Shown: piece by piece, positions 18,488 to 27,134 of the stretch
Position numbering within the stretch: the first letter of the stretch is position 1
Layout of the letters: each line of letters starts with the position of its first letter
Source of the DNA: Microvirga sp. TS319
Lineage (GTDB): Bacteria; Pseudomonadota; Alphaproteobacteria; Rhizobiales; Beijerinckiaceae
Reading direction: 5' to 3'
DNA length: 64,000 nt
Assembly (NCBI RefSeq): GCF_041276405.1
Contig: NZ_JBGGGT010000001.1
Span: 1,099,501 to 1,163,500 of the forward strand
The notes under the pieces: model-generated
What the model was told of the DNA's origin: nothing
Databases searched by the model: none
Seen by the model: the letters and a program-made list of their open reading frames with translations, nothing else
Program-made: the position numbers and the translations under genes

Positions 18488-19867
18488 GTGCACGAGCATC
18501 CGGCGCAATGGTGGAGCGAGAGTGAGGAGCGCCTTCGAGCCTTCATCGAACATGCTCCCCGGAAAATGTGGATCAGCCGGACCGATGGTACGGTCGAGTT
18601 CTTCAACCGCAAATGGCGCAGCTATACCGGACAAACGGTCGAGAGCAGCGCACGGATCTGGCGCGACGTCGTTCATCCGGAGGACCGTCCGAAGCTGGAG
18701 GAAATCCGAACCGGGGCCGTTGCCCGGAACGAGCCCTACGACGTCCAAGTCCGGCTGAGACGCGCCAGCGATGGAGCTTATCGCTGGCATATCGGCCGGG
18801 TCGCCCCTGTCCATCTTCATGGCCGGCTCATCGCTTGGATCGGGGCCGCGACCGATATCGACGGGCGGATCCGCGCCGAAACTGCACTGCGGGAGAGCGA
18901 GGCCAATTTCCGGACCATGATCGATGCCATCCCCCAGCTGGCTTGGATGCGCGATCCCAACGATCAGACGGCCTGGTTCAATCAACGCTGGTATGCCTAC
19001 ACGGGGACATCCTGGGAGCAGATGCAGGACGACGGGTGGCGCACCGTGATCCATCCGGATCATGTCAAAGCCATGATGGACGTGGTCCAGAGTGCCCGCG
19101 CAGGTGGGGAGGGCTGGGAATACACAACCCAGCTGCGCCGCAAGGATGGCAGCTATCGATGGTTTCTCTTTCGTGAAGTTCCGATCCGCGAAGAGGCAAG
19201 AGGCACGGTTGCCCGCTGGTTCGGCACCGGTACGGACATCCATGAGCAGCAGAAGGCTCAGGAGCGCCAGCGCCTGATGACGCAAGAGGTCAGCCACCGC
19301 GTCAAGAACAGCCTCGCCCTGGTAGCCAGCCAGCTTGCGCTTCAGGCGCGGGCTGCCGACGATGATGCGGCCCGGGATGTCCTGATGGATGCCTATGCCA
19401 GGGTCCAGACCATTGCCAGCGTCCATGATCATCTATGGCGCCAGTACGATGCCCGGGTCACCGAGATCAGCGGTTTCCTCCGCGGCCTGTGCCAGAAGCT
19501 CCAGGAGACTGCGCCCGAGCATGACGTCATCTTCACCGGCAGCCGGTTCATCGTCCCCACCGATAAGGCGGTTCCCATCGGCCTGCTCGTGAACGAGCTT
19601 GTGACCAACGCGCTCAAATATGCCTATCCCGAGGGACGGGGAGGTTCGATCCGGGTCAATCTTCACGGAGCCGAGGATGGCCTCATCCTTGAGGTCATCG
19701 ATGCCGGTGTCGGGGTGCCGGAGAGCTTCGATCTGTTTGCGCCCACCAAGAGCCTCGGTATGCGGCTCCTCGTGAACACCATCCGCCAACTCGATGCCAC
19801 AGCGTCGGTGATCCGCACGGAGCCCGGAACCAAGTTCGAGATCCGGATTCCCGTGCAAGGCGGCTGA
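18488..19867 (+). CDS. Two-PAS soluble sensor histidine kinase (HisKA_2 type)
   Basis: This 459-residue cytoplasmic kinase has no membrane segment. Two PAS domains lie at about 12-130 and 135-255, each with HPED/HPDH and a PAC-like end (GAATDI, GTGTDI). The phosphoacceptor is His270 in EVSHRVKNSLALV, typical of HisKA_2 kinases, followed by LVNELVTNALKYA and a degenerate G-box. The start GTG 18488 lacks a clear ribosome site. The frame is open back to the preceding gene but has no ATG, GTG or TTG there. No response regulator is adjacent, so the partner lies elsewhere. Confidence 0.85.
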   Translation: MHEHPAQWWSESEERLRAFIEHAPRKMWISRTDGTVEFFNRKWRSYTGQTVESSARIWRDVVHPEDRPKLEEIRTGAVARNEPYDVQVRLRRASDGAYRWHIGRVAPVHLHGRLIAWIGAATDIDGRIRAETALRESEANFRTMIDAIPQLAWMRDPNDQTAWFNQRWYAYTGTSWEQMQDDGWRTVIHPDHVKAMMDVVQSARAGGEGWEYTTQLRRKDGSYRWFLFREVPIREEARGTVARWFGTGTDIHEQQKAQERQRLMTQEVSHRVKNSLALVASQLALQARAADDDAARDVLMDAYARVQTIASVHDHLWRQYDARVTEISGFLRGLCQKLQETAPEHDVIFTGSRFIVPTDKAVPIGLLVNELVTNALKYAYPEGRGGSIRVNLHGAEDGLILEVIDAGVGVPESFDLFAPTKSLGMRLLVNTIRQLDATASVIRTEPGTKFEIRIPVQGG

Positions 19868-19939
19868 ATATACGTCGTCGGGCCGATCCTGCAGAGTTGA
19901 TCCGGATCGAGATCGGTATCGTCGTCCGGCACCGCGGGC

Positions 19940-20080
19940 TCCGATGCTCCCTTCTAGCGCATCGTGCGGACCCAGCGGGCCGCGCCAGCGAAAAGTCGAC
20001 CAGAAGGGCCGCGTCAGCGACCCAAAAGGCTACGCAGGTGAAAACCGGGTCCACTTTTCGCACGATGCGCGAGCCGGCCT
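19940..20080. repeat. Palindromic intergenic repeat copy
   Basis: This copy carries GCGCATCGTGCGGACC near 19958 and the matching TTTTCGCACGATGCGC end near 20055-20071, with GGGTCCACTTTTCGC inside. It lies downstream of the histidine kinase. Confidence 0.6.
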
Positions 20081-20159
20081 TCCCGAAACTTTTGGACAAT
20101 TTTCCTCTGTGAATGACACTGCTAAGGAAGTTCAGATGTAAACGATTGCACGGTGAATT

Positions 20160-20360
20160 GTGCCCCGCCACAGCCCGAACCTGGACGATCAGGGCCGTAA
20201 GGCGAGGGAGGCTCTTAACCGCCTCGCCCGACACGAAAGGCATAGCCAGATCGCTCTTGCCCTGCTCATTGTTCTTAACCTTACCCTGCTCGCTCTCGTC
20301 GTGAGCTATCTTTCGGAGCACCCCTGGGTGCGGGAAAGCGTCCGACGCGTCACTCCCTAA
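20160..20360 (+). CDS. Small hypothetical membrane protein
   Basis: This 66-residue frame begins at GTG. The N-terminal 30 residues are charged (Arg, His, Asp), followed by one hydrophobic segment (about 31-51, IALALLIVLNLTLLALVVSY) and a short polar tail. The layout fits a single-pass inner-membrane protein. It lies between two palindromic repeat copies. No family was recognised and the start codon is weak. Confidence 0.4.
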   Translation: MPRHSPNLDDQGRKAREALNRLARHERHSQIALALLIVLNLTLLALVVSYLSEHPWVRESVRRVTP

Positions 20361-20374
20361 AGCAGCAGCCGACC

Positions 20375-20500
20375 TAGCGCATCGTGCGGAAGAGTGGACC
20401 CGGTTTTCCGCATCGAACGATGCGCCATTGAAGGAGTGGAGCATCGGATTGGATCCCAAAAGTGGGTCCACTTTTGGGATCCAATCCGATGCTCTAGAGA
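20375..20500. repeat. Palindromic repeat copy with perfect 27-base arms
   Basis: Two hairpins lie side by side. The first has GCGCATCGTGCGG...CGAACGATGCGC arms (about 20376-20424). The second is perfect: arms 20439-20465 and 20468-20494 separated by GT, ending in GAGCATCGG and CCGATGCTC. Confidence 0.75.
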
Positions 20501-20618
20501 GCGCATGAAGCGGCAATCGAGCCCGGAACCCGGCAAGGCCCGGCTCAACGGCACCGCCGGCAGGGAACCGATATTCCGGACCTCTGTTGGTCCGTTGCGG
20601 TTTCACGGGAGAGTCTCG

Positions 20619-21116
20619 ATGGTCCACTGGCGCAAAGTTCTGCAGGTCACGATTCTTGTTCTTACGGTCCCTGCCGTCGACTCTATATCGGCCATCGCTC
20701 AGCAGAGGGACGAGCCGTCGTGCACCGGGACGATGACCCAGCAGTTGAGGCGTTTCAGCGAGCAGTGCCTGTCCGACGTGGTAACCTTCGTGGAATCGCA
20801 GCCCGGCATGACGGCCAAGATCTACGGTGAGCAGGAGAAGTATTTCATCACCCTCACCCGAACCGATCAGGGCCTGCTGGCCGAGGCCGTCAGCAAATAT
20901 AACTATCCTCTCATGAAGCCGGATACGCCCGACATCCTCAAGCAGCTCGGATGGGCGCCGCCGGAGAACGAATCCGACAACTGGACGAAGACGATAGGCC
21001 TCGGTCGAGGCGCAAGCGGCGACGCGGCCCAGGAAGTCAGTCGCGCTTTGAGCGCATACGGCCTGAAGCACGGTGAAGCGATCTCTCTCACCGTCGGGCC
21101 CAAAATCGCCGACTAG
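20619..21116 (+). CDS. Secreted protein with TY-Chap-like domain
   Basis: The protein is 165 residues from ATG 20619 (GGGAGAG upstream). The first 27 residues look like a Sec signal (VLQVTILVLTVPAV). The mature part contains the pattern DQGLLAEAVSKYNYP...LKQLGWAPPENESDNW, which resembles TY-Chap domains (chaperone-like relatives of YbjN and type III secretion chaperones). The domain call is from memory of the family pattern and is only moderately certain. It is flanked on both sides by palindromic repeats and appears monocistronic. Confidence 0.6.
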   Translation: MVHWRKVLQVTILVLTVPAVDSISAIAQQRDEPSCTGTMTQQLRRFSEQCLSDVVTFVESQPGMTAKIYGEQEKYFITLTRTDQGLLAEAVSKYNYPLMKPDTPDILKQLGWAPPENESDNWTKTIGLGRGASGDAAQEVSRALSAYGLKHGEAISLTVGPKIAD

Positions 21117-21232
21117 AGCATCGGACGCGGGAAGTGGACTCCACTTTTGGGATTGAATCCGATGCTCCCTTCTTAGGTGAGCGCATCGTCCTTGCGAAAA
21201 ACCGGGACCACTTTTTCGCACGATGCGCTAGT
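21115..21232. repeat. Palindromic intergenic repeat copy (two hairpins)
   Basis: The first hairpin has GAGCATCGGA...TCCGATGCTC arms (about 21117-21168). The second has GCGCATCG...CGATGCGC arms (about 21181-21230). It separates the plus-strand TY-Chap-like gene from the convergent sox operon and may terminate both. Confidence 0.7.
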
Positions 21233-21291
21233 CGACGAGCGGGTAGCTCGTGCCCCCGCCCCTGCCCTCCAGTGTCATTCCCTCTTGCCGT

Positions 21292-22092
21292 TCAGGGACG
21301 AACCGCAGGAGTCTCGACGAGCATGCCCTTGGCGCGGGTCATGAGAAAGAGTTCAAGATTGATGTATTCGGGTGCCCCGTAGGGATAGGGCTCGGCCCGC
21401 ACGCCCACCATGCAGTTCCGGAACCGTCGCTGGAGAGAGCCCATGTCCTGCCATTCCAGGCGATAGAGCGGATAGCCGGTCGGATGCGCCTGCGGGATCA
21501 CGCTGCTCCCGAGCCTGCGCCCCCAATTGTCGTCGTGGCAATTGGCGCAGGAGAAGTTCAATTGTCCCTGCCGCTGCTCGTAGAAAGCCTGCCCCTGCGC
21601 GCGAAACGGCTCAAGGCGCGCATCGGTGCCGGGAGTGATCGGCATGCCGCGCGACTGCTTCCCGATGAAGGCCGCAAGCGCCAGAAGCTCGCGACTTTCA
21701 TAAGGCAGAGCCGTGGTCTTCTGGCGGGCCTGCCGACAGATATTGATGCGGCCCTGAAGATCCACCGGGCGATGCTCCTCCTCGAAATAGGCCGGGTAGC
21801 GCGCGGCGACGCCCTTCATGCTCACGGCCGCGTCTCCGTGGCAATCGGCACAGGAACGGTTGTCCGGACCGACTTTCGTGGTCCAGAGCGTCTCGCCCTC
21901 GGCAACCCACAGCATGGCCGGATTGGCGGCGTCGTCCATCTGGATGGCCTGGGATTCCGGGCTCATGAATGCGAACCCGGATTTGCGCTCCGATGCGGGA
22001 GGAGCCGTCTGAGCGATCGCGAGGGAGACGCCAAGGCCGAGCGCAAGAACCGCTGCGGCTCCCCAACGGGCCCTTGGCGGCGATCTCCTCAT
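21292..22092 (-). CDS. soxA: SoxA, diheme sulfur-oxidation c-type cytochrome
   Basis: This 266-residue periplasmic cytochrome has a signal peptide ending near AIAQ (residue 28). Two heme sites are visible, CADCH (81-85) and CANCH (182-186), plus the active-site Cys227 in RNCMVGVRAEPY that in SoxA ligates heme and takes part in sulfur transfer. In known systems SoxXA joins a sulfur substrate to the SoxY cysteine. Its ATG overlaps the soxZ stop (ATGA), showing translational coupling. It is the last gene of the minus operon from 27593. Confidence 0.93.
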   Translation of the reverse strand: MRRSPPRARWGAAAVLALGLGVSLAIAQTAPPASERKSGFAFMSPESQAIQMDDAANPAMLWVAEGETLWTTKVGPDNRSCADCHGDAAVSMKGVAARYPAYFEEEHRPVDLQGRINICRQARQKTTALPYESRELLALAAFIGKQSRGMPITPGTDARLEPFRAQGQAFYEQRQGQLNFSCANCHDDNWGRRLGSSVIPQAHPTGYPLYRLEWQDMGSLQRRFRNCMVGVRAEPYPYGAPEYINLELFLMTRAKGMLVETPAVRP

Positions 22093-22409
22093 TCGACGGT
22101 GATCTTTGCGGTTTCCAGCTGCGCCGTCCCGCGGTCGTCGATCCACCGGAACGCGATGGTCCCGCTTTCCGTCGCGATGGTCGTGAAGGAAAAGAACGGG
22201 TTGGCCGCAATGGCCGGAAAGAGGTCGGCGCTGAAGATCTCCTCGCCGTTATAAGTGCACAGGAAACGATTGATGATGTCGCGCGGCACCAGCGCCCCGT
22301 CGGGCCCGGTCCTGTAGCCGGTCTCCATCGGATGCGCGATGAGAGCCTTGATCTCGATGATGTCGCCGCGTTTGGCGGTGGCCGGAACATTGATGAGGGC
22401 GCGTCCCAT
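22089..22409 (-). CDS. soxZ: SoxZ, sulfur carrier partner protein
   Basis: This 106-residue protein without signal peptide matches SoxZ, including IEIKALIAHPMETGYR and the FSADLFPAIAANPFF stretch. SoxZ is exported as a complex with Tat-dependent SoxY. It lies directly between soxY (2-base gap) and soxA (4-base overlap). Confidence 0.93.
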   Translation of the reverse strand: MGRALINVPATAKRGDIIEIKALIAHPMETGYRTGPDGALVPRDIINRFLCTYNGEEIFSADLFPAIAANPFFSFTTIATESGTIAFRWIDDRGTAQLETAKITVE

Positions 22410-22411
22410 GG

Positions 22412-22879
22412 TCAGCTCTCCACGCAGGCAGGCAGGGTCACGACGAGCTCGGCGGAGCCGGACCAGAAGGTGCCGTCGCTCAGTTCGGCGATGGCCACGA
22501 TGGTTTGGGAATCGCCCAGGCGGATGCGGGTCGACACCACGGCCCGTCCGGCGCGAGGGCTCAGATAAAAATGTGCGATATTGGGCTGCGGATTGCGTTC
22601 GTTGAAGACGGCGATCGTCTTCACGAAGTCCTGCGCCGTCATCGGGCTCTCGACCGTGATCTTGAGCGGGACGGAATTGCCGTTCTCCACCAGCGGAGGA
22701 ATATCGAGCGCAACCTTGCCCTTCTGCACCTTCGCCTCGCCGACGAAAGCCCTGATCGCCGCCGCCATGCTCTCAGACGTCGCCCTGACCGGGCGGGCGA
22801 CCATGAGCGACAGAGCGCCGGCGCCAGCCGCGAGGACATCGCGCCGCGTGGCACTGATAGGTCCTGATCTCCTGCTCAT
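22412..22879 (-). CDS. soxY: SoxY-related sulfur carrier with a non-GGCGG (ACVES) C-terminal arm
   Basis: This 155-residue protein has a Tat signal (RRDVLAAGAG) and the immunoglobulin-like SoxY core (NGNSVPLKITVESPMTA, RAVVSTRIRLGDSQTIVAIAEL). Canonical SoxY ends in GGCGG with the substrate Cys on a swinging arm; this one ends in PACVES, with Cys152 three residues from the end. That matches what I recall as a SoxY paralogue group with an AACIE-like arm. ATG overlaps the soxX stop. The Cys can still carry sulfur, but the altered arm suggests a different enzyme partner than SoxB or SoxCD. Confidence 0.88.
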   Translation of the reverse strand: MSRRSGPISATRRDVLAAGAGALSLMVARPVRATSESMAAAIRAFVGEAKVQKGKVALDIPPLVENGNSVPLKITVESPMTAQDFVKTIAVFNERNPQPNIAHFYLSPRAGRAVVSTRIRLGDSQTIVAIAELSDGTFWSGSAELVVTLPACVES

Positions 22880-23319
22880 GGAGCCTCCGTCAACGTCGTG
22901 AGGAACGCCACCACATCCTCGATCTGCTCTGCGCTCAACACGGGCTTACCCTGCCAGTTCCGTCCGACCCGGACGAGATCGTCGATAGCATAATAGGGCG
23001 GCATGATCGTGGCCGGGTTGAGCTGTCTGCTGTCGACGAGCCGGAGCCTCAGCTCGCCCTCGGAGAGGCGGTTGCCGACGCCCCCCAGATCCGGTGCGAG
23101 GTTCCCCTGGAAGCGCTGCTCCGGAAATGGGCCCGTATGGCAGAGCAGGCAGAGGCCCTTCTGCCGATCCACGATGATCGCACGGCCCCGCCCAGGGTCT
23201 CCTCTGACACCCGTCAGCGGTTCCGGAATGGCATTCCCGACGACCCTGTAGGAGCGCATATCCTGTGCCCGGACCTGGCCTGGCAGGACCATCGCCAGCG
23301 CAAGCACAAGCGCCACCAT
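22876..23319 (-). CDS. soxX: SoxX, monoheme c-type cytochrome
   Basis: From ATG 23319 the product is 147 residues with a short signal peptide (ending VRAQ, residue 19), one heme site CLLCH (57-61) and a distal Met ligand candidate in IMPPYY (106). The order of motifs fits SoxX, the electron-transfer partner of SoxA. An ATG at 23379 gives a longer frame, but that extension runs within the end of the flavoprotein gene. The stop overlaps the soxY start. Confidence 0.88.
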   Translation of the reverse strand: MVALVLALAMVLPGQVRAQDMRSYRVVGNAIPEPLTGVRGDPGRGRAIIVDRQKGLCLLCHTGPFPEQRFQGNLAPDLGGVGNRLSEGELRLRLVDSRQLNPATIMPPYYAIDDLVRVGRNWQGKPVLSAEQIEDVVAFLTTLTEAP

Positions 23320-23332
23320 GGCCCTGCGACCA

Positions 23333-24601
23333 TCACCCGAAGACTTCGGTCGTGATAGTCCGAAACCATGCTTCGGCATAGGCTGCTTCCTGCTCTCGGA
23401 AAGAAGGTGGTGCTTTTGCCGGGCTTACTCCGCCGGCGCCCTCCACGTCCGCCAGAACCCCATTCACCGGATGATACACTCCGGCGACCGAGATCCCGTA
23501 TTCGGGCGCAACCAGGCTGTAGCAGGTGTTGATGAGCTTCGGTGCCGCCGGTGTCTGCCCTCTCAGAAGGCTCGTGACCGCGGCGGCGCAGACCTTGCCC
23601 TGAGCGTTTGCGGAAAACGCCGACTTCGGCATGCCGCCGGCGATCGCGGCATCGCCGATCACATGAATGTTCGGCTGCAGGCGCGACTCGAAGGTCACCG
23701 GATCGATGGGGCACCACCCGCTCCGATCGGCCACCCCTGCAGCCTGGGCGATCGCGCCGGCCCGCTGCGGAGGGATGACGTTGACGACATCGCCGGTGTG
23801 ACGGTCGAAATCCGTTATCAGCGTCCTGCTCTTCGCATCGACCTCGATCACCTTGCCGCCGAGCGACAGCGACACCCATTCGATCATGCCCGGATAGAGT
23901 TCCTGCCACGCAGCCTGGAACAGGCTCTGCTTGGAGAACGTGTCCTTCGCGTCCAGGATCAGGATCTTGGAGCGGGGCTTGCGTGTCTTGAGGTAGTACG
24001 CGATCAGGCTGGCGCGCTCGTAGGGCCCCGGCGGGCATCGGAACGGGTTCGCGGGCGCCGCGATGATGACCGTTCCGCCATCGTCCATCGCCTCGATCTG
24101 GCGACGGAGCAGAGTCGTCTGCTCCCCCGCCTTCCAGGCATGAGGCAGCGTTGCGGATGCAGCCTCGTCGTATCCGGGCAGGCCATCGAACCGAATGTCG
24201 ATGCCGGGCGAGAGCACGAGCCGGTCGTAAGCCAGGGTCGAGCCGTCCGCGAGGACGACATGCCGGGCCTGGGAATCCACGCGGGTCGCCTGTTGGCGGA
24301 CGATGTCGACCCCCTCCCTCCCGACCGCATCCAACTTGAACTGCTGATCTTCGATCGGACGCAGGCCGGCGATGACGGCATTGCTGAAGGGGCATGCCGT
24401 ATAGATCTGGCTCGCCTCGACAAGGGTCACGTCGAAGCCGCTGCGCCTCAGCTCGCGGGCGCAGGTCGCACCTCCGAAGCCGCCTCCGACGACGACCACC
24501 CGGGGTGAAGTCTGCGCCACGACGCGACGGGAGACGGCGGCAGCGGTCGCTCCGAGCACCGCCGATCCCAAGAACGTCCTGCGGTTCAGCACTCCAGCCA
24601 T
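23333..24601 (-). CDS. Flavocytochrome c sulfide dehydrogenase flavoprotein subunit (FccB/SoxF-like)
   Basis: This 422-residue protein has a Tat signal ([12 protein letters not shown]), an FAD-binding Rossmann motif [17 protein letters not shown] and [12 protein letters not shown], where Cys70 corresponds to the Cys that holds covalent FAD in FccB. Further Cys residues occur in FRCPPGPYE and INTCYSLV, the regions of the redox-active disulfide in the family. It oxidises sulfide or persulfide in the periplasm and passes electrons to a c-type cytochrome. The small cytochrome gene immediately upstream is the probable partner, and soxX follows after 13 bases. Confidence 0.92.
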   Translation of the reverse strand: MAGVLNRRTFLGSAVLGATAAAVSRRVVAQTSPRVVVVGGGFGGATCARELRRSGFDVTLVEASQIYTACPFSNAVIAGLRPIEDQQFKLDAVGREGVDIVRQQATRVDSQARHVVLADGSTLAYDRLVLSPGIDIRFDGLPGYDEAASATLPHAWKAGEQTTLLRRQIEAMDDGGTVIIAAPANPFRCPPGPYERASLIAYYLKTRKPRSKILILDAKDTFSKQSLFQAAWQELYPGMIEWVSLSLGGKVIEVDAKSRTLITDFDRHTGDVVNVIPPQRAGAIAQAAGVADRSGWCPIDPVTFESRLQPNIHVIGDAAIAGGMPKSAFSANAQGKVCAAAVTSLLRGQTPAAPKLINTCYSLVAPEYGISVAGVYHPVNGVLADVEGAGGVSPAKAPPSFREQEAAYAEAWFRTITTEVFG

Positions 24602-24610
24602 GCCGTCACC

Positions 24611-24964
24611 TCAGTGCTGCTGACTGACCCAGGCCGCGATGGCGCGGGTCTCGTCGTCGGTGAACCCCTTGGCGATGCGATCCATCACCGTCGCCGGGCG
24701 CTGCCCCGTGCGGAAAGCCTGCATCGCCGCCACGATCTCCTCCGCCGACTGTCCCTGAAGCGGGGGAACGACGGCGCCGGACACGGTCGGCGGCGGATGA
24801 CATCCGGAACAGGCGGCGGCGCCCGGAGGCGCGACGGATTGCGCAGCCGCCGGGAGGACCGCGAGCAGAGCACCGGCTGCGACGATGGACGCGATGCCGC
24901 CCCGGCGCACGGCACAGGCCCTATGGGCGCTCTCCACGGCCTCACGCCTTGCTGAGATCCGCAT
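24611..24964 (-). CDS. Monoheme class I c-type cytochrome
   Basis: This 117-residue periplasmic protein has a signal peptide with hydrophobic core SIVAAGALLAVLPAAAQ and one heme site CSGCH (about 52-56). The C-terminal half (VMDRIAKGFTDDETRAIAAWV) contains the usual distal Met and terminal helix. The ATG at 24964 overlaps the end of the molybdenum-hydroxylase gene by 23 bases; GTG 24937 is an alternative. It lies between the molybdenum hydroxylase and the flavoprotein and could accept electrons from either. Confidence 0.82.
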   Translation of the reverse strand: MRISARREAVESAHRACAVRRGGIASIVAAGALLAVLPAAAQSVAPPGAAACSGCHPPPTVSGAVVPPLQGQSAEEIVAAMQAFRTGQRPATVMDRIAKGFTDDETRAIAAWVSQQH

Positions 24965-27116
24965 TCGTCAGCGGGCCGGAGCGGATACGTTTTCCGGTCG
25001 CTGCGAAAATAGCGTTGAGCACTGCGGGCGCCGCCACGAAGATCGTCGGCTCGCCGACGCCGCCCCAGAAGTCTCCGGACGGCATCACAATGGACTCGAC
25101 CGCAGGCATCTCGGTCATGCGCATCATAGGATAGGTGTCGAAGTTTTCCTGCTCCACGCGGCCGTTCTTCAGCGTGATCTCACCGTAAAGCAGAGCCGTG
25201 AGGCCGAAGACGAAAGAGCCTTCGATCTGCGCGGCGATCTGCTGGGGATTGACCGCATGGCCGCAATCCGTCGCCGCCACGATGCGGTGGATCTTCAGCG
25301 CTCCGTCGTCACTGACCGACACCTCCGCGCAGGCCGCGACGTAGCTGCCATAGCCCATATGCTGGGCAAGGCCGCGGTAAACCCCTTGCGGCGCTTGGGT
25401 GCCCCAGCCCGCCTTCTCGGCGACGGCGTCAAGCACGGCGAGATGCTTGGGATGGTTCACGAGCAGCTTGCGCCGGAACTCGAGCGGATCCTGGCCCGCC
25501 GCATGGGCGAGTTCGTCCATGAAGCATTCGAGATAAAGGGCGTTCTGGTTGTTGTTCACGCCGCGCCAGAAACCCGGCGGAACGGGCGGGTTCCGCATGG
25601 CGTGATCGATGAGCAGGTTCGGGACGGTGTAGCCGAAGACGCCCTCCGCCCCGCTCGGGTTCAGGCCCTGAAAGGTCGCGGGATCGCGTCCGTTCTGAAG
25701 GCCCTGCGGATTCAGGCCCGCCAGGATCGATTGGCCGGAGATGCGCATGTGCAGTCCGGTCAGATTGCCTTGATCGTCGAGTGCGCCGACCATCCTGGCC
25801 TGGGTGATCGGGTGATAGCGGCCGTGAAGCATGTCCTCCTCACGGGACCAGATCAGCTTCACCGGCGTGCCGGGCATCTGCTTGGCGATGAGCACCGCCT
25901 GGCGTACGAAATCGTGGCTCGTGGCGCGCCGGCCGAACCCGCCGCCGAGATTGAGGCGATATACATCGCATTTCTCGATGGGCAGGCCTGCGGCATCGAC
26001 GGCGGTCGCAAGGGCGGCCTCCGCGTTCTGCGTCGCCGTCCAGACCTCGCAGCGGTCGCTGGTCCAGAGAGCGGTCGCGTTCATCGGCTCCATGGTCGCA
26101 TGGTGCTGATAGGGGAAGCCGTAGACCGCCTCGACCGTCTTGGCTGCATTCGCGATGGCGGCTTTGACGTCACCGGCCCGGTTGCCGACGAAGGCCTGTT
26201 CCGCCGTCAGTCCCTCCTTCAGCATCTGGGCGATGACCTCGCTGGAGAGCTGCGCGTTCGGCCCCTCGTCCCATTCGATCGGGAGGGCATCGAGCGCCGA
26301 TTTCGCGCGCCACCAGGTATCGGCCACGACCGCAACCGCATCGTCGCCGACCCGGACGATCTTCTTGACGCCCGGCATGCCCTCGACGGTGGCGGCATCG
26401 AAGCCCTTGAGCTTCCCGCCGAAGACCGGACAGGCCTTGATCGCCGCGTTGAGCATTCCCGGCCGTTTGACATCCATGCTGTAGATCTGCGAGCCGTTGA
26501 GCTTGGCGGCCGTATCGAGCCGCTTCACGGGCTTGCCGGCGACCGTCCAGTCCTTCGGGTCCTTGAGCGGGACATCCTTCGGAGGCTCGAGCTTTGACGC
26601 TGCATCGGCGACCTTGCCGTAGGTCGTCGTGCGGCCGGACGCGCCGTGGGTGATCACGCCCTTCGCGACCGTGCACTCACCGACCGGCACCCCCCATTGA
26701 TTGGCGGCGGCCTGGATCAGCATCTGCCGCGCGGCGGCTCCGCCCTTGCGCATGTAATCGTGGGAGTCACGAACGCCCCGGCTGCCCGCGGTCTGGAAAT
26801 TGCCCCAGACGCGGCTGCGGGCGACGTTCTGGCCCGGCGTCGGGTATTCGGTCGTCACCTTGCTCCAATCGCATTCCAGCTCCTCGGCGACGAGCTGAGC
26901 AAGGCCCGTGAGCGTGCCCTGCCCCATCTCGACACGCCCGACCCGGACGACCACAGTGTCGTCCGGCCTCACCACGACCCAGGCGTTGATCTCCGGAGCG
27001 CCTTGGGCGAACGCTTCTCCACCGAAGGGAATGTTGAAACCGAGGGCCAGGCCGCCGGCCGCGGCCGCGGAGCCGACGAGAAACGAGCGGCGAGATACGT
27101 CGAGTGCAGCAGTCAT
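24942..27116 (-). CDS. Periplasmic molybdenum hydroxylase large subunit (xanthine dehydrogenase family, IorB-like)
   Basis: This 724-residue protein has a Tat signal (SRRSFLVGSAAAAGG). It matches the IorB/aldehyde-oxidase branch that is exported folded with molybdopterin. Motifs include RVEMGQGTLTGLAQLVAEEL, the cofactor-binding GGGFGRR and PVPPGFWRGV, and the catalytic Glu in GVGEPTIFVAAPAV. Such enzymes hydroxylate aldehydes or N-heteroaromatics with water and give electrons to the iron-sulfur subunit and then cytochrome c. The gene follows the iron-sulfur subunit gene by 18 bases and precedes a cytochrome c gene. Confidence 0.92.
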   Translation of the reverse strand: MTAALDVSRRSFLVGSAAAAGGLALGFNIPFGGEAFAQGAPEINAWVVVRPDDTVVVRVGRVEMGQGTLTGLAQLVAEELECDWSKVTTEYPTPGQNVARSRVWGNFQTAGSRGVRDSHDYMRKGGAAARQMLIQAAANQWGVPVGECTVAKGVITHGASGRTTTYGKVADAASKLEPPKDVPLKDPKDWTVAGKPVKRLDTAAKLNGSQIYSMDVKRPGMLNAAIKACPVFGGKLKGFDAATVEGMPGVKKIVRVGDDAVAVVADTWWRAKSALDALPIEWDEGPNAQLSSEVIAQMLKEGLTAEQAFVGNRAGDVKAAIANAAKTVEAVYGFPYQHHATMEPMNATALWTSDRCEVWTATQNAEAALATAVDAAGLPIEKCDVYRLNLGGGFGRRATSHDFVRQAVLIAKQMPGTPVKLIWSREEDMLHGRYHPITQARMVGALDDQGNLTGLHMRISGQSILAGLNPQGLQNGRDPATFQGLNPSGAEGVFGYTVPNLLIDHAMRNPPVPPGFWRGVNNNQNALYLECFMDELAHAAGQDPLEFRRKLLVNHPKHLAVLDAVAEKAGWGTQAPQGVYRGLAQHMGYGSYVAACAEVSVSDDGALKIHRIVAATDCGHAVNPQQIAAQIEGSFVFGLTALLYGEITLKNGRVEQENFDTYPMMRMTEMPAVESIVMPSGDFWGGVGEPTIFVAAPAVLNAIFAATGKRIRSGPLTNADLSKA

Positions 27117-27134
27117 GGTTTCCTCCCCCCTCGG

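Noticed and set aside
18299..19432. 377-codon minus-strand frame opposite the histidine kinase
   Set aside because: No domain and no ribosome site; the kinase on the plus strand has clear PAS and histidine-kinase motifs.
24885..26597. 570-codon plus-strand frame opposite the molybdenum hydroxylase
   Set aside because: Shadow of a well-supported gene; no recognisable motif.
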